Source of the DNA: Nostoc sp. CENA543 | GTDB lineage: Bacteria > Cyanobacteriota > Cyanobacteriia > Cyanobacteriales > Nostocaceae | Assembly (NCBI RefSeq): GCF_002896875.1 | Contig: NZ_CP023278.1 | Span: forward strand, 1,426,001 to 1,490,000 | Direction: 5' to 3' | Length of the DNA: 64,000 nucleotides | In this document: piece after piece, positions 42,463 through 50,467 of the stretch | Numbering within the stretch: the stretch's first letter is position 1 | Layout: every line of letters begins with the position of its first letter | The notes under the pieces: model-generated | What the model saw: only the letters and a program-made list of their open reading frames with translations | Databases searched by the model: none | What the model was told of the DNA's origin: nothing | Translations under genes and position numbers: made by a program

Positions 42463-42780
42463 ATGAAGAAAACTCGTAATCGAGGAGCAATCAGACCTAA
42501 AGTTACTACTATGCCTCGTAGTAAATCTGAGGCTTCTAATCAGTTAGAACTTTATAAATTAGTTACGGAACAACAGCGAATTAAGCAAGAACTCAATTTT
42601 ATTGAACAGCGTACAGTGCTACTTAAACAACGCTTGATCACTCTTCAAACCCAGATAGAAGGTACAGAAAGGAATATCCAAAATTTACGGTCTTCAGATA
42701 CGAATACTTATCCTTCTATATCCTATCCACAAATACCCTTTGAATCCAATAACTACCAAACTTTTGAAATAGAATATTAA
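42463..42780 (+). CDS. gvpV: Gas vesicle protein GvpV (opposite strand to the cluster)
   Basis: 105 residues. The basic N-terminus with RGAIRPKVTTMPRS followed by a coiled-coil (LVTEQQRIKQELNFIEQRTVLLKQRL) matches GvpV, a minor protein of cyanobacterial gas-vesicle clusters. It sits between gvpG and gvpW, as expected for gvpV, but on the + strand, while all other gvp genes are on the minus strand. It has its own terminator at 42808. A G+A-rich GGTAAG precedes the ATG. Confidence in the name is moderate, as it rests on remembered family features and position. Confidence 0.65.
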   Translation: MKKTRNRGAIRPKVTTMPRSKSEASNQLELYKLVTEQQRIKQELNFIEQRTVLLKQRLITLQTQIEGTERNIQNLRSSDTNTYPSISYPQIPFESNNYQTFEIEY

Positions 42781-42807
42781 TTGGTTACAGCAAATAATAA
42801 ATTATTA

Positions 42808-42827
42808 ACCCGCAGATGCGGGTTTTT
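42808..42827 (+). terminator. Rho-independent terminator of gvpV
   Basis: ACCCGCA and TGCGGGT pair closely and are followed by TTTT, 28 bases after the gvpV stop codon. Confidence 0.85.
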
Positions 42828-42906
42828 AATTATTGGATTTCACTGTCAGTCCTAATTACACTTACCAAAGTATGCACAACACACTTAATATCATCAGTGC
42901 ATTTAA

Positions 42907-43356
42907 CTAAGGTGATAATACTAGATTCTCCTTATCTTCATAATCTGTACTCATTTTTGGAGTTTCTTGGTAAATTTCATTTAACTCTGAGACGTTCGCC
43001 AAGGCTGGTTGCAGGATTAAATCTTCATCTGCTTCTACCTCTTCATCTAGATTTAACTCTGAGATGTTCGCCAAGGCTGGTTGTAGTATCAAATCTTCAT
43101 CTGCTGCTACTTCTTCATCTACATTTAACTCTTCTTCTAAAGCTTGAATTCTCAATAGCAGTTCTTCCTCTTTTTCCTCAAACTCTTCCTCTGAGATTTC
43201 GCCCATATCAAAGGATAGTTGTAAGCTTAATAATTGTTTATGTAAATTTTCTTTAGCATCAAATTCAGTGTTGGCACGTTCTTGAATTTGCTCCCCAATC
43301 CACACAAGTCCACTGATTGGCCCCATAACCGGAAATAGTAAGATTTTCCCCAACAT
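42907..43356 (-). CDS. gvpG: Gas vesicle protein GvpG with duplicated acidic C-terminus
   Basis: 149 residues. The first 75 residues are typical GvpG: LFPVMGPISGLVWIGEQIQERA then a helical EEEFEEKEEELLLRIQ. Beyond that, two near-identical 24-residue acidic repeats (77-100 and 101-124, motif LNVDEEVAADEDLILQPALAN) extend the protein, and about 25 further residues follow. GvpG usually has 80-100 residues, so this extension is unusual. It starts 11 bases after gvpF ends, in the same operon. GvpG is a minor assembly protein that interacts with GvpF and other assembly factors. Confidence 0.88.
   Translation of the reverse strand: MLGKILLFPVMGPISGLVWIGEQIQERANTEFDAKENLHKQLLSLQLSFDMGEISEEEFEEKEEELLLRIQALEEELNVDEEVAADEDLILQPALANISELNLDEEVEADEDLILQPALANVSELNEIYQETPKMSTDYEDKENLVLSP
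42985..43128 (-). repeat. 72-bp tandem duplication in gvpG
   Basis: Two 72-base units code LNVDEEVAADEDLILQPAL and LNLDEEVEADEDLILQPAL respectively, each followed by AN(I/V)SE. The high DNA similarity suggests a recent duplication. Confidence 0.88.
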
Positions 43357-43367
43357 AATATTGACTC

Positions 43368-44114
43368 CTAAGCATTAATTTGAGCAAATGTATATGGTGC
43401 TGTAAAATTATTGTAGCGAATGCGTAAACGTTCACCAAATTGTTGATCAATCGCTTCTACGCGCTCACTAAATAAAGATTCTTTATCCCAGGGAATCAAG
43501 AAAGCAGCGTTGTAAATCATGTCCTCTGTCATGGGGTCACTTTCTACCACTTCATTGGCCAAAGGTTTCAACTCATTAAAGAAAGTTTGAATTACAGATT
43601 GTTTACGAGCTGTTAAATTACTTTCAATTAATTGTCCAATATGAATGACTTCCTCCATGCTTAAGGCCTTACCTTCCATTTGGTCACGCTGCTGCTTCAA
43701 ACTAGGATTAGACTCCATCATCGCTTGTAATTCAGCTTTGGGATTCCAAAAAATCTTGATGCTTACTTCTCGCGTGTCATGCAATTTTTGAAATAATTCT
43801 TCTAGTTTCTCTTTATATGGTTTAATAAGTTGGATAATTACTGTATCCCAACTTTTCACCACTAATCCAAACCTTAAAGGAAGGAGTGTGCGAAATCCTT
43901 CTTGCATGGCTTGTTCGAGGACTTTTTCATGACTAAGTAAATTCCGGCGAGAAGCTAAATATTTTTCTTGCTTTGCTTCTGAATATAAAAAACTTAATCC
44001 ATCAATGACTTGACTATATACTGGCTGAGAATCTAATCCTTTGATGGCAATTGTTGAGGGAATTGCATCAGGAAAAATACCATACAGATAGAAACCACAA
44101 TCCATGATCAGCAA
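43368..44114 (-). CDS. gvpF: Gas vesicle protein GvpF
   Basis: 248 residues of the GvpF/L family with the start FYLYGIFPDAI, the conserved LLPLRFGLVV near residue 99, and IFWNPKAELQAMM. GvpF binds GvpA and is required early in vesicle assembly. It lies between gvpK (12 bases upstream in the operon) and gvpG (11 bases downstream). The first residues MLIM leave two possible starts. Confidence 0.92.
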   Translation of the reverse strand: MLIMDCGFYLYGIFPDAIPSTIAIKGLDSQPVYSQVIDGLSFLYSEAKQEKYLASRRNLLSHEKVLEQAMQEGFRTLLPLRFGLVVKSWDTVIIQLIKPYKEKLEELFQKLHDTREVSIKIFWNPKAELQAMMESNPSLKQQRDQMEGKALSMEEVIHIGQLIESNLTARKQSVIQTFFNELKPLANEVVESDPMTEDMIYNAAFLIPWDKESLFSERVEAIDQQFGERLRIRYNNFTAPYTFAQINA

Positions 44115-44126
44115 AATATTAACTAA

Positions 44127-44600
44127 TTACAAGGGTTTTGATGTTAAAACTAAGCGCAATTTGGCATTAATCAGATTGATTTGTGCTAACCCTAAATCTA
44201 TCTCGCCATCTACCACAATCCCAGTGTTTAAAAGACGGTCTAATAGCTCTAACACTGAAGGTTGAGTTCCAGGTTCACCAGGATAATAAGAACCAGGGGA
44301 TGGTAGAAGAGTCCCGACATCCCCTAAATTGATATTTAAGTCGGCGGGAGTGATTTCAAAAATCTCGCATAAATTTAAAACTTGTTCTTCTAACTTTTGC
44401 AAGCTTTCTGCGGCTCGTTCTAGTTCAGATTCGCTCAAACATCCCTGATCCATGCGTCGAATTACTTGCGCCTCCATCAGCTGACGCACTAGTTCCACTA
44501 CAGTTAACAGTAGAGGAACTAAACCTGCTTTGTTATTGGCTTTAGAAGTGGTGAGTGGCAAATCAACAGGATTTTCAACCGGAGTGCAAACCATTGTCAT
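44127..44600 (-). CDS. gvpK: Gas vesicle protein GvpK
   Basis: 157 residues. The conserved GvpK region is present: GLVPLLLTVVELVRQLMEAQVIRRMDQGCL (about 25-54) and ILNTGIVVDGEIDLGLAQINLINAKLRL-type ending (LLNTGIVVDGEIDLGLAQI). GvpK is an essential minor protein of assembly. It starts 80 bases after gvpJ. Confidence 0.94.
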   Translation of the reverse strand: MTMVCTPVENPVDLPLTTSKANNKAGLVPLLLTVVELVRQLMEAQVIRRMDQGCLSESELERAAESLQKLEEQVLNLCEIFEITPADLNINLGDVGTLLPSPGSYYPGEPGTQPSVLELLDRLLNTGIVVDGEIDLGLAQINLINAKLRLVLTSKPL

Positions 44601-44680
44601 AATGCCATCTACCTTTTCTAAAGTTCTGAAAATTACTGCTATCTTGAGGCAAAATTACTCTGAGTGTTTGCAGAAATTAA

Positions 44681-45112
44681 CTAAGCCTCAAGTTGAGAAT
44701 CTGCTTCTATTGGACTACTAACTTCATTCTCAGTATGAGCAGATAATGTTACGGTCTCTTGCTCCTTGGCTGCTGTTAACATACGTAACTGAGTTTCTAA
44801 ACTTTCTAGCCGTTGATGCAGTTGTTGGTTCTCTGCAATTAAATCCTGAGACCTACTACTGAGATAGGGGTCATTTTCCCACCAATTTATACCCATCTCA
44901 CGGGCTTTATCAACGGAAGAAATTAGCAAACGAATGCGGATATGTAAGAGTTCCGTGGAAGCAATGGAAACAGAGATATCACCAGCAATCACAATTCCTT
45001 TATCTAACACCCGTTCGAGAATATCTGCTAAGGTAGAACCCTGTGTGGATGTAGAAATTGTGCGACTAGAGTTAGTCGCAGGACGTGTTGGCTGTAGTGG
45101 AGTGGTAGTCAC
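44681..45112 (-). CDS. gvpJ: Gas vesicle protein GvpJ
   Basis: 143 residues. The GvpA-like domain (TLADILERVLDKGIVIAGDISVSIASTELLHIRIRLLISSVDKA, about 27-71) is followed by a polar, coiled-coil tail (AENQQLHQRLESLETQLRML). The long tail distinguishes GvpJ from GvpA. GvpJ is a minor wall-related protein, probably at cone tips or nucleation. It begins 2 bases after the gvpN stop. Confidence 0.92.
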   Translation of the reverse strand: MTTTPLQPTRPATNSSRTISTSTQGSTLADILERVLDKGIVIAGDISVSIASTELLHIRIRLLISSVDKAREMGINWWENDPYLSSRSQDLIAENQQLHQRLESLETQLRMLTAAKEQETVTLSAHTENEVSSPIEADSQLEA

Positions 45113-45114
45113 GA

Positions 45115-46182
45115 TTAATTAGACTCTTCGGTTGTAGGTATATTTTTGTTAATCACTAAGCCTTTTTGCTGGGAAGGCGCAGTATTTTCTTCCATTGCCT
45201 CTTCTTCCGGCTCATTCACTGCTTCATCTGATGCAGCGTTATGATGTGATTCTTCTAGTGACTGTGTGTGCAGTTGGTTGAGCAATTCTAGGAAAATAGT
45301 CGTAGCTTCACTAGCAGACCAATTGGTGCGATTAAATAGCACATCTGCACAAATTTCTCGAAAATCTGAGTTTTCTGGTAAAACCAAGATGTTGTGTTCT
45401 GCACAAACTTTACCAATCATCAAACAAGACCGTAAGCCAGAAGTCTTTTCTCCACCTGTTCCTAACCGGAATGCTTTCACTAAGCGGACAATTAACTGAG
45501 CATCTTCTCTAGAAATACCAGTTTTATGAACTATAATCTCGATTTGAGTTTGTTCATCAGGTTCTGGCATATTAATAGTCACTAACCGATCCATCAACGC
45601 GTCTTGCGTTGAATGAACTCCGCAGTATTCCTCTGGATTAGAGGTAAAGATAGCCCGAAATTGGGGATGAACGTGGAGATATTCTGGTTGGTTGCTGCTG
45701 GGAGGAAGGGTGAGAATTTTTTCTTCTAAGGCCGAAAGTAAGACGTTATTTACTTCTGGTTTAGAACGGTTGAATTCATCATAGACTAGGGTCAGACCTT
45801 CACGACAAGCTAAAGTTAATCGAGAATCAACCCAATTTTGTTTGAGTTCATCTTCAACTTTGACAACGTTGTGAATGTAGTTGTCTAGCAATTTCTTATG
45901 GGTGTAACCAGATTCACTACCAATTAGGTCAGAACTTTTAAATTCGTCGTCTCCGAAGACTAACATAATTGGTCTATCGAGACAGTTAGCTAAGTGCATA
46001 GCTAAAGTTGTTTTCCCTGTACCAGCCGGGCCACGCAAGTGAATGGCAAACCCTGATGTGAGATAACGTAATGCACGGATAGCCACTCGCTCAATTGCGG
46101 GTGTGACGACAAACTGTCCAGGACGAACACGAAGAACGGCTCTTTTTTTATTATTTACAGTATGATTTGCAGTAAGGGTCAT
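45115..46182 (-). CDS. gvpN: Gas vesicle AAA ATPase GvpN
   Basis: 355 residues from ATG 46182, chosen because family proteins begin shortly before [16 protein letters not shown]; an upstream start at 46242 would add 20 unrelated residues. Walker A is GPAGTGKT at 51-58, with [17 protein letters not shown] as Walker B and [11 protein letters not shown] as sensor. GvpN is a MoxR-type ATPase needed for growth of vesicles to full size. The C-terminus has a long Glu-rich tail ([10 protein letters not shown]), not part of the AAA domain. Confidence 0.93.
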   Translation of the reverse strand: MTLTANHTVNNKKRAVLRVRPGQFVVTPAIERVAIRALRYLTSGFAIHLRGPAGTGKTTLAMHLANCLDRPIMLVFGDDEFKSSDLIGSESGYTHKKLLDNYIHNVVKVEDELKQNWVDSRLTLACREGLTLVYDEFNRSKPEVNNVLLSALEEKILTLPPSSNQPEYLHVHPQFRAIFTSNPEEYCGVHSTQDALMDRLVTINMPEPDEQTQIEIIVHKTGISREDAQLIVRLVKAFRLGTGGEKTSGLRSCLMIGKVCAEHNILVLPENSDFREICADVLFNRTNWSASEATTIFLELLNQLHTQSLEESHHNAASDEAVNEPEEEAMEENTAPSQQKGLVINKNIPTTEESN

Positions 46183-46541
46183 AAGATGAAGTTGCAGTGA
46201 AGAAATGTTGCCAAATAAAAGAATTGATGTGAGTACACACAATCGATAAACTATGTGTTATTTTAAATATAGAAACTATTAGATAGTATCTACATATGAA
46301 TAACTCCCTTAAACTATAGGATTTATATAATGTTAGGTAATAACTTGAGGGTAGACTGCTGTATTTGAATAACTCCTTGCATTAAATCAAGCAATATCTT
46401 AGAATATTCAAAGTTTTACATTAAACTCATTGTTGAATTCGCCCCCTTGTCTAACCAGTGTTTAACCTGGAAGATAGGGGGGTTTTACTATCTAGCACAG
46501 CCAATGAATTCACTTCATTGTTTGAGAGCGTTGACTAAATG

Positions 46542-46925
46542 CTAACCGAAAATGCTGGCAAACAAATCTTGACGAAATTGCCGCAGATTTCGTCTTTGTT
46601 CTTTAGCTCTTTTAGCTCTGTCCTTTGCCGTTGTTGCTAAAAAGTTGTGGGTGTTTTGCTCCAGATTTTTATGGAACTGATGCAAAAACTTGGCTTGTGC
46701 TTTAGCTTGGGCTTCTCTTGTTTTAGCTGTTTCTTGGAGAAAATCTTGAGTTGTATACTCAAGTTCTTCGCGGAATGCACGCAGTTCTTGTGCTTGCTTT
46801 TTAGCTTGTTCTTGTCTGTGTGCTTGTGTTTCGGACAAGAATTCACGAGTCTCTCTGAATAGTTGATGGACTTCCTCAGTGAGTGACTGATGCTCTTGCC
46901 GGAGTCTTGGTATTAAAGCCGTCAT
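46542..46925 (-). CDS. gvpC: Gas vesicle outer protein GvpC, short form
   Basis: 127 residues. After a 28-residue N-terminal part, the 33-residue repeat of GvpC can be placed exactly: repeats begin at F29, F62 and F95 (FLSETQAH, FLQETAKT, FLATTAKD); the last is shortened. GvpC lies on the outside of the GvpA ribs and stiffens the vesicle. The Dolichospermum flos-aquae protein has five repeats and about 193 residues, so this one is clearly shorter, which may mean weaker or wider vesicles. GGAG precedes the ATG by 6 bases. Confidence 0.9.
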   Translation of the reverse strand: MTALIPRLRQEHQSLTEEVHQLFRETREFLSETQAHRQEQAKKQAQELRAFREELEYTTQDFLQETAKTREAQAKAQAKFLHQFHKNLEQNTHNFLATTAKDRAKRAKEQRRNLRQFRQDLFASIFG

Positions 46926-46960
46926 GAGGTTCTCCGCAATATAATTAACATCTGCAAGGA

Positions 46961-47001
46961 ACTACATTTACTGGATAATGAATATTCAGTAAATGTAGCT
47001 C
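46961..47001 (-). promoter_or_regulatory. Hairpin in the gvpA-gvpC spacer
   Basis: CTACATTTACTG (46963-46974) pairs perfectly with CAGTAAATGTAG (46988-46999). It lies between the last gvpA and gvpC and lacks a U-run, so it may act as an mRNA 3' stabiliser or attenuator that raises gvpA over gvpC levels. Function is inferred. Confidence 0.6.
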
Positions 47002-47120
47002 ATAGAATACCTGCTCTTTTTCGCTGATTCCTTTTTGATAATTCTTGGTTTAGAAACATCAGGATGAGCGAACAAAAGCAGAATCAATATCAGGATTACA
47101 AATTAGGTAATTCTGAATAA

Positions 47121-47336
47121 TTAAGCAGGCATTGCGGCGGACTGTGTTAGACCTACTGCTTCTGCATATTTCAGGTAGGTTTCTACAGATGCAATCACGA
47201 TGCGGGCTTCAATTGCTAATAGTTCAATACCAACTAAAGAAACACGAACCCAAGCATCTACAACGATACCTTTGTCTAAGATACGGTCGATAACTTCTGC
47301 CAAGCTGGAGGAGGAATTAGTTTTTTCTACTGCCAT
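47121..47336 (-). CDS. gvpA: Gas vesicle structural protein GvpA, copy 3
   Basis: 71 residues, same sequence as the other two copies: [20 protein letters not shown], then the conserved [19 protein letters not shown] and [20 protein letters not shown]. GvpA forms the hydrophobic-faced ribs of the vesicle wall. Third in transcription order, just before the gvpA-gvpC hairpin. Confidence 0.97.
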   Translation of the reverse strand: MAVEKTNSSSSLAEVIDRILDKGIVVDAWVRVSLVGIELLAIEARIVIASVETYLKYAEAVGLTQSAAMPA

Positions 47337-47386
47337 GATTTTGTACCTTAAGTAATGTTGTTTGTGAGTTGAACCGTAAGAATGTG

Positions 47387-47423
47387 GAATATCACAAGTG
47401 CTAACTAGCTCACTGTGATATTC
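47387..47423 (-). repeat. Hairpin in the gvpA spacer (between copies 2 and 3)
   Basis: GAATATCACA and TGTGATATTC form a perfect 10-base stem, extended by GTG/CAC inside. The same hairpin occurs 320 bases on, at 47707-47743. It may protect the abundant gvpA transcripts from decay. Confidence 0.75.
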
Positions 47424-47440
47424 GAGAATCTACTGAATAA

Positions 47441-47656
47441 TTAAGCAGGCATTGCGGCGGACTGTGTTAGACCTACTGCTTCTGCATATTTCAGGTAGGT
47501 TTCTACGGATGCAATCACGATGCGGGCTTCAATTGCTAATAGTTCAATACCAACTAAAGAAACACGAACCCAAGCATCTACAACGATACCTTTGTCTAAG
47601 ATACGGTCGATAACTTCTGCCAAGCTGGAGGAGGAATTAGTTTTTTCTACTGCCAT
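47441..47656 (-). CDS. gvpA: Gas vesicle structural protein GvpA, copy 2
   Basis: Identical 71-residue GvpA. It lies exactly 320 bases from both neighbours, together with its spacer, as a member of a tandem array. GGTAC-AAAATC precedes its ATG, as for copy 3. Confidence 0.97.
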   Translation of the reverse strand: MAVEKTNSSSSLAEVIDRILDKGIVVDAWVRVSLVGIELLAIEARIVIASVETYLKYAEAVGLTQSAAMPA

Positions 47657-47706
47657 GATTTTGTACCTTAAGTAATGTTGTTTGTGAGTTGAACCGTAAG
47701 AGTGTG

Positions 47707-47743
47707 GAATATCACAAGTGCTAACTAGCTCACTGTGATATTC
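47707..47743 (-). repeat. Hairpin in the gvpA spacer (between copies 1 and 2)
   Basis: Same 10-base inverted repeat GAATATCACA/TGTGATATTC as at 47387-47423, one base different in its surroundings (AGTGTGG versus AATGTGG). Confidence 0.75.
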
Positions 47744-47760
47744 GAGAATCTACTGAATAA

Positions 47761-47976
47761 TTAAGCAGGCATTGCGGCGGACTGTGTTAGACCTACTGCT
47801 TCTGCATATTTCAGGTAGGTTTCTACGGATGCAATCACGATGCGGGCTTCAATTGCTAATAGTTCAATACCAACTAAAGAAACACGAACCCAAGCATCTA
47901 CAACGATACCTTTGTCTAAGATACGATCAATAACTTCTGCCAAGCTGGAGGAGGAATTAGTTTTTTCTACTGCCAT
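47761..47976 (-). CDS. gvpA: Gas vesicle structural protein GvpA, copy 1
   Basis: Identical 71-residue GvpA, first in transcription order. Start set at ATG 47976; the frame extends 7 codons further but all GvpA copies start with MAVEK. The gene has two silent differences (CGATCAA versus CGGTCGA) relative to copies 2 and 3, and its 5' leader differs. The promoter must lie in 47977-48364. Confidence 0.97.
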   Translation of the reverse strand: MAVEKTNSSSSLAEVIDRILDKGIVVDAWVRVSLVGIELLAIEARIVIASVETYLKYAEAVGLTQSAAMPA

Positions 47977-48364
47977 TGTTTTACACCTTAAACTCATTGT
48001 TGATTTTCAGTATTAGCTCGGCGTTTGCCTGCGTCTTACTGAATCAATATTAGACGTGTCTCTTCATGAATGTAAAGACTTTGACAGGAGGAATTTTGTA
48101 AAGAAATACAAAAAGAAACACATCGAAACACTAAAAATGTACGTTTTCAGTTTTATTTGTATACTTTTGAATTTTTTTGATGAACAATGTTAGTTTTAAT
48201 CTGCTATTTTGTTTTTTTTGTTGTTTTTAGAGTATTTTTTTCTCAAGAACAACAGTAGTTGCTCTCCGATAGAAAATGAAGCAAATTAAGTAATAATACG
48301 GTTTTTAAAAGTTCAGGAACATAACATAGGATGTTTTCAACAATTATTTTTTTTGAAAAACATC
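47977..48364. promoter_or_regulatory. Divergent upstream region of gvpA
   Basis: 388 bases between gvpA copy 1 and the divergent small gene at 48365, with long T-rich runs (TTTTTTGATG, GTTTTTTTTG). The gas-vesicle promoter must be here; no confident -10/-35 boxes or operator could be named. Confidence 0.5.
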
Positions 48365-48631
48365 ATGTCTACAGAAGCTTCCTCTGATCAAGTACGTCAC
48401 GGAGCGTTAGCGGGACTAATTGCTACTTTTGTGGAGCAAGGACATCCACCTCAGTACGCTCAAGTAATGGCAACTTCTATTATTTTTCAGACAGACTTAG
48501 ATTTAAGAAATGCCCAGATTTCTCGTCTTTTGAATTGGTTAAAGCAGGAAAATGAGAGTATTTATACATCTGCTTTAAAAGTTGTGGAAAACACCCGTGA
48601 GGAATTTGAGCGACGAGTACAGCAGGGTTGA
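48365..48631 (+). CDS. Small hypothetical protein divergent from gvpA
   Basis: 88 residues from ATG 48365 (an earlier ATG at 48353 is possible). Composition is soluble and helical: QVRHGALAGLIATFVEQGHPPQYAQVMATSII then LDLRNAQISRLLNWLKQENESIY. No known family was recognised. The location, head to head with the gas-vesicle operon, could mean a regulatory or accessory link, but this is only a guess. Confidence 0.6.
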   Translation: MSTEASSDQVRHGALAGLIATFVEQGHPPQYAQVMATSIIFQTDLDLRNAQISRLLNWLKQENESIYTSALKVVENTREEFERRVQQG

Positions 48632-48786
48632 GGTATGGGGGAAGTAGGGGACTGGGGATTTAGAGAGAGATATTTTGATTCTTGGGTTGTGAATTTGAGT
48701 TGATGGTATTGATTGACAAATAGGATATGATTTTGCAGAATTCAGCAATCGGTATGGATAGCTGAATTTTTTTCTCATTCCCAGTC

Positions 48787-50415
48787 ATGTACAAAATCCT
48801 TCCCAAAGAAACGGCCTCTATGTACACTCGCGATGGTGTACGCCTTGACGCAGATATCTATCGCCCTGATGCAGCAGGTGAGTTGCCTGTGTTATTGATG
48901 CGACAGCCCTATGGGAGAGCGATCGCATCCACTGTGGTTTATGCTCATCCTATGTGGTATGCGGCTCATGGCTATATTGTTGTGATTCAAGATGTGCGGG
49001 GACGTGGTACTTCCCAAGGTGAATTTCAGTTATTCCAGCATGAGGTTGCTGACGGTGCGGATAGCGTCAATTGGGCTGCAAGTCTACCGAATAGTAATGG
49101 CATGGTGGGAATGTATGGCTTTTCCTATCAGGGAATGACTCAATTATATGCCGCGATCGCCAAACCCCCAGCCTTGAAAACTATTTGTCCGGCGATGATT
49201 GGCTATGATTTGTATGCTGATTGGGCTTATGAAGGTGGTGCATTTTGTTTGCACACTAACTTAGCTTGGGCGGTACAATTGGCGACAGAAACAGCCAGAT
49301 TACGTGGTGATCAAGCAGCATATCAAGCGTTATTAGCTGCATCCCGTAATCTGCCGCTAAATAATCCTGAAATTCTACAACAACTCGCGCCAGAATCTTT
49401 TTATCACGATTGGGTAGTCCACAGCGAACCTGATGACTATTGGCAAGAACTTTCACCCAAAAGCCATTTTGCAGGGGTTGATTTGCCGATGTTACATATC
49501 GGCGGTTGGTTTGATACGTATCTGCGCGGAACACTGCACCTCTACAAAGATATGGTAGCCCGTGCAGCTACTCCCCAACATTTAATTATTGGCCCTTGGG
49601 CGCATTTACCTTGGGGACGGAAAGTTGGTGCGGCTGATTTTGGTCAACTAGCAGCTAGTCCCATAGACGAAATGCAGATTCGTTGGTTTGACCAGTTTCT
49701 CAAGGGTGTAGATACAGGCTTATTGGATCAGCCTCCTGTATGCTTGTTTGAAATAGGTAGCAATGTTTGGCAGAAATTCTCCAGCTTGATCACACCATTA
49801 CACAAATACTATTTTTTGTCAAGTATAGGACTAGCAAGTATTAGAGAAGATGCAGGAAAACTGATTTCCCATGCCCCATGCCCTATGCCCCATGCCCCAG
49901 ATGTATTAGTCCACGACCCTTGGCGACCTGTGCCAGCAGTAGGAGGTCATGCAGGGATGCCGGCTGGTGTATTTGAGCGATCGCAGATTGATTGTCGGTC
50001 TGACGTTTTAACCTACACCAGCGCACCTTTAACCGCAGATTTAAGTCTCTTGGGCGATGTACTAGTAGAAATCTGCTGTCAATCAGACCAAGATAGTTAT
50101 GATTTGTGCGCTGTGTTGTCGCAAGTTGATCCTGATGGCAGAGTTTTTAACATGACGCAAGGTTATTTACATTGCCGGGATGGGAAACACAGCATCACTA
50201 GAAAAATACAATTACAGCCAATATGTATACGCATAACCAAAGGTAATTGTTTGCGTTTGAGTTTGAGTTTAGCGTGTTACCCAGCGTATACAATGAACTC
50301 TGGCAATGGGGCTGTATTGAGTAGTGAGAGTTTGATGAATGCCCAAATCATCACGTTGACTGTTGATTGTGGTGCTTCTCAGGTTTTGTTACCGATTATG
50401 AGGAATGGGGAATAG
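48787..50415 (+). CDS. CocE/NonD family hydrolase (X-Pro dipeptidyl-peptidase-like)
   Basis: 542 residues. The alpha/beta-hydrolase domain has RQPYGRAIAS, the nucleophile elbow GFSYQG (about 117-122) and GGWFDTYLRG. A C-terminal jelly-roll domain begins after VHDPWRPVPAVGGHAGMP. Such enzymes hydrolyse esters or amides, e.g. cocaine esterase and acyl-peptide-type substrates. Substrate unknown. Residues about 361-372 (HAPCPMPHAP) derive from a repeat insert (49868-49902). Monocistronic. Confidence 0.88.
   Translation: MYKILPKETASMYTRDGVRLDADIYRPDAAGELPVLLMRQPYGRAIASTVVYAHPMWYAAHGYIVVIQDVRGRGTSQGEFQLFQHEVADGADSVNWAASLPNSNGMVGMYGFSYQGMTQLYAAIAKPPALKTICPAMIGYDLYADWAYEGGAFCLHTNLAWAVQLATETARLRGDQAAYQALLAASRNLPLNNPEILQQLAPESFYHDWVVHSEPDDYWQELSPKSHFAGVDLPMLHIGGWFDTYLRGTLHLYKDMVARAATPQHLIIGPWAHLPWGRKVGAADFGQLAASPIDEMQIRWFDQFLKGVDTGLLDQPPVCLFEIGSNVWQKFSSLITPLHKYYFLSSIGLASIREDAGKLISHAPCPMPHAPDVLVHDPWRPVPAVGGHAGMPAGVFERSQIDCRSDVLTYTSAPLTADLSLLGDVLVEICCQSDQDSYDLCAVLSQVDPDGRVFNMTQGYLHCRDGKHSITRKIQLQPICIRITKGNCLRLSLSLACYPAYTMNSGNGAVLSSESLMNAQIITLTVDCGASQVLLPIMRNGE
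49868..49902 (+). repeat. In-frame CATGCCC heptamer insert in the CocE/NonD gene
   Basis: CCATGCCCCATGCCCTATG and two further units encode HAPCPMPHAP. It is the same repeat family as in pnkp and between genes. The frame is kept. Confidence 0.8.
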
Positions 50416-50467
50416 GGAATAGGGAAATATGCGTATAAATTTTATATCAAGTCTCAAAAGCTTGATT

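Larger units (their letters stand above)
47121..47976 (-). repeat. Tandem 320-bp gvpA array
   Basis: Three gvpA copies with two spacers repeat at a period of 320 bases. Copies 2 and 3 are almost identical including the spacer, so the array expanded recently or is kept uniform by gene conversion. Confidence 0.95.

Noticed and set aside
42816-43256. Plus-strand reading frame of 146 codons opposite gvpG
   Set aside because: It is the antisense of the gvpG repeats; the Leu/His-rich product has no start signal and gvpG is clearly the real gene.
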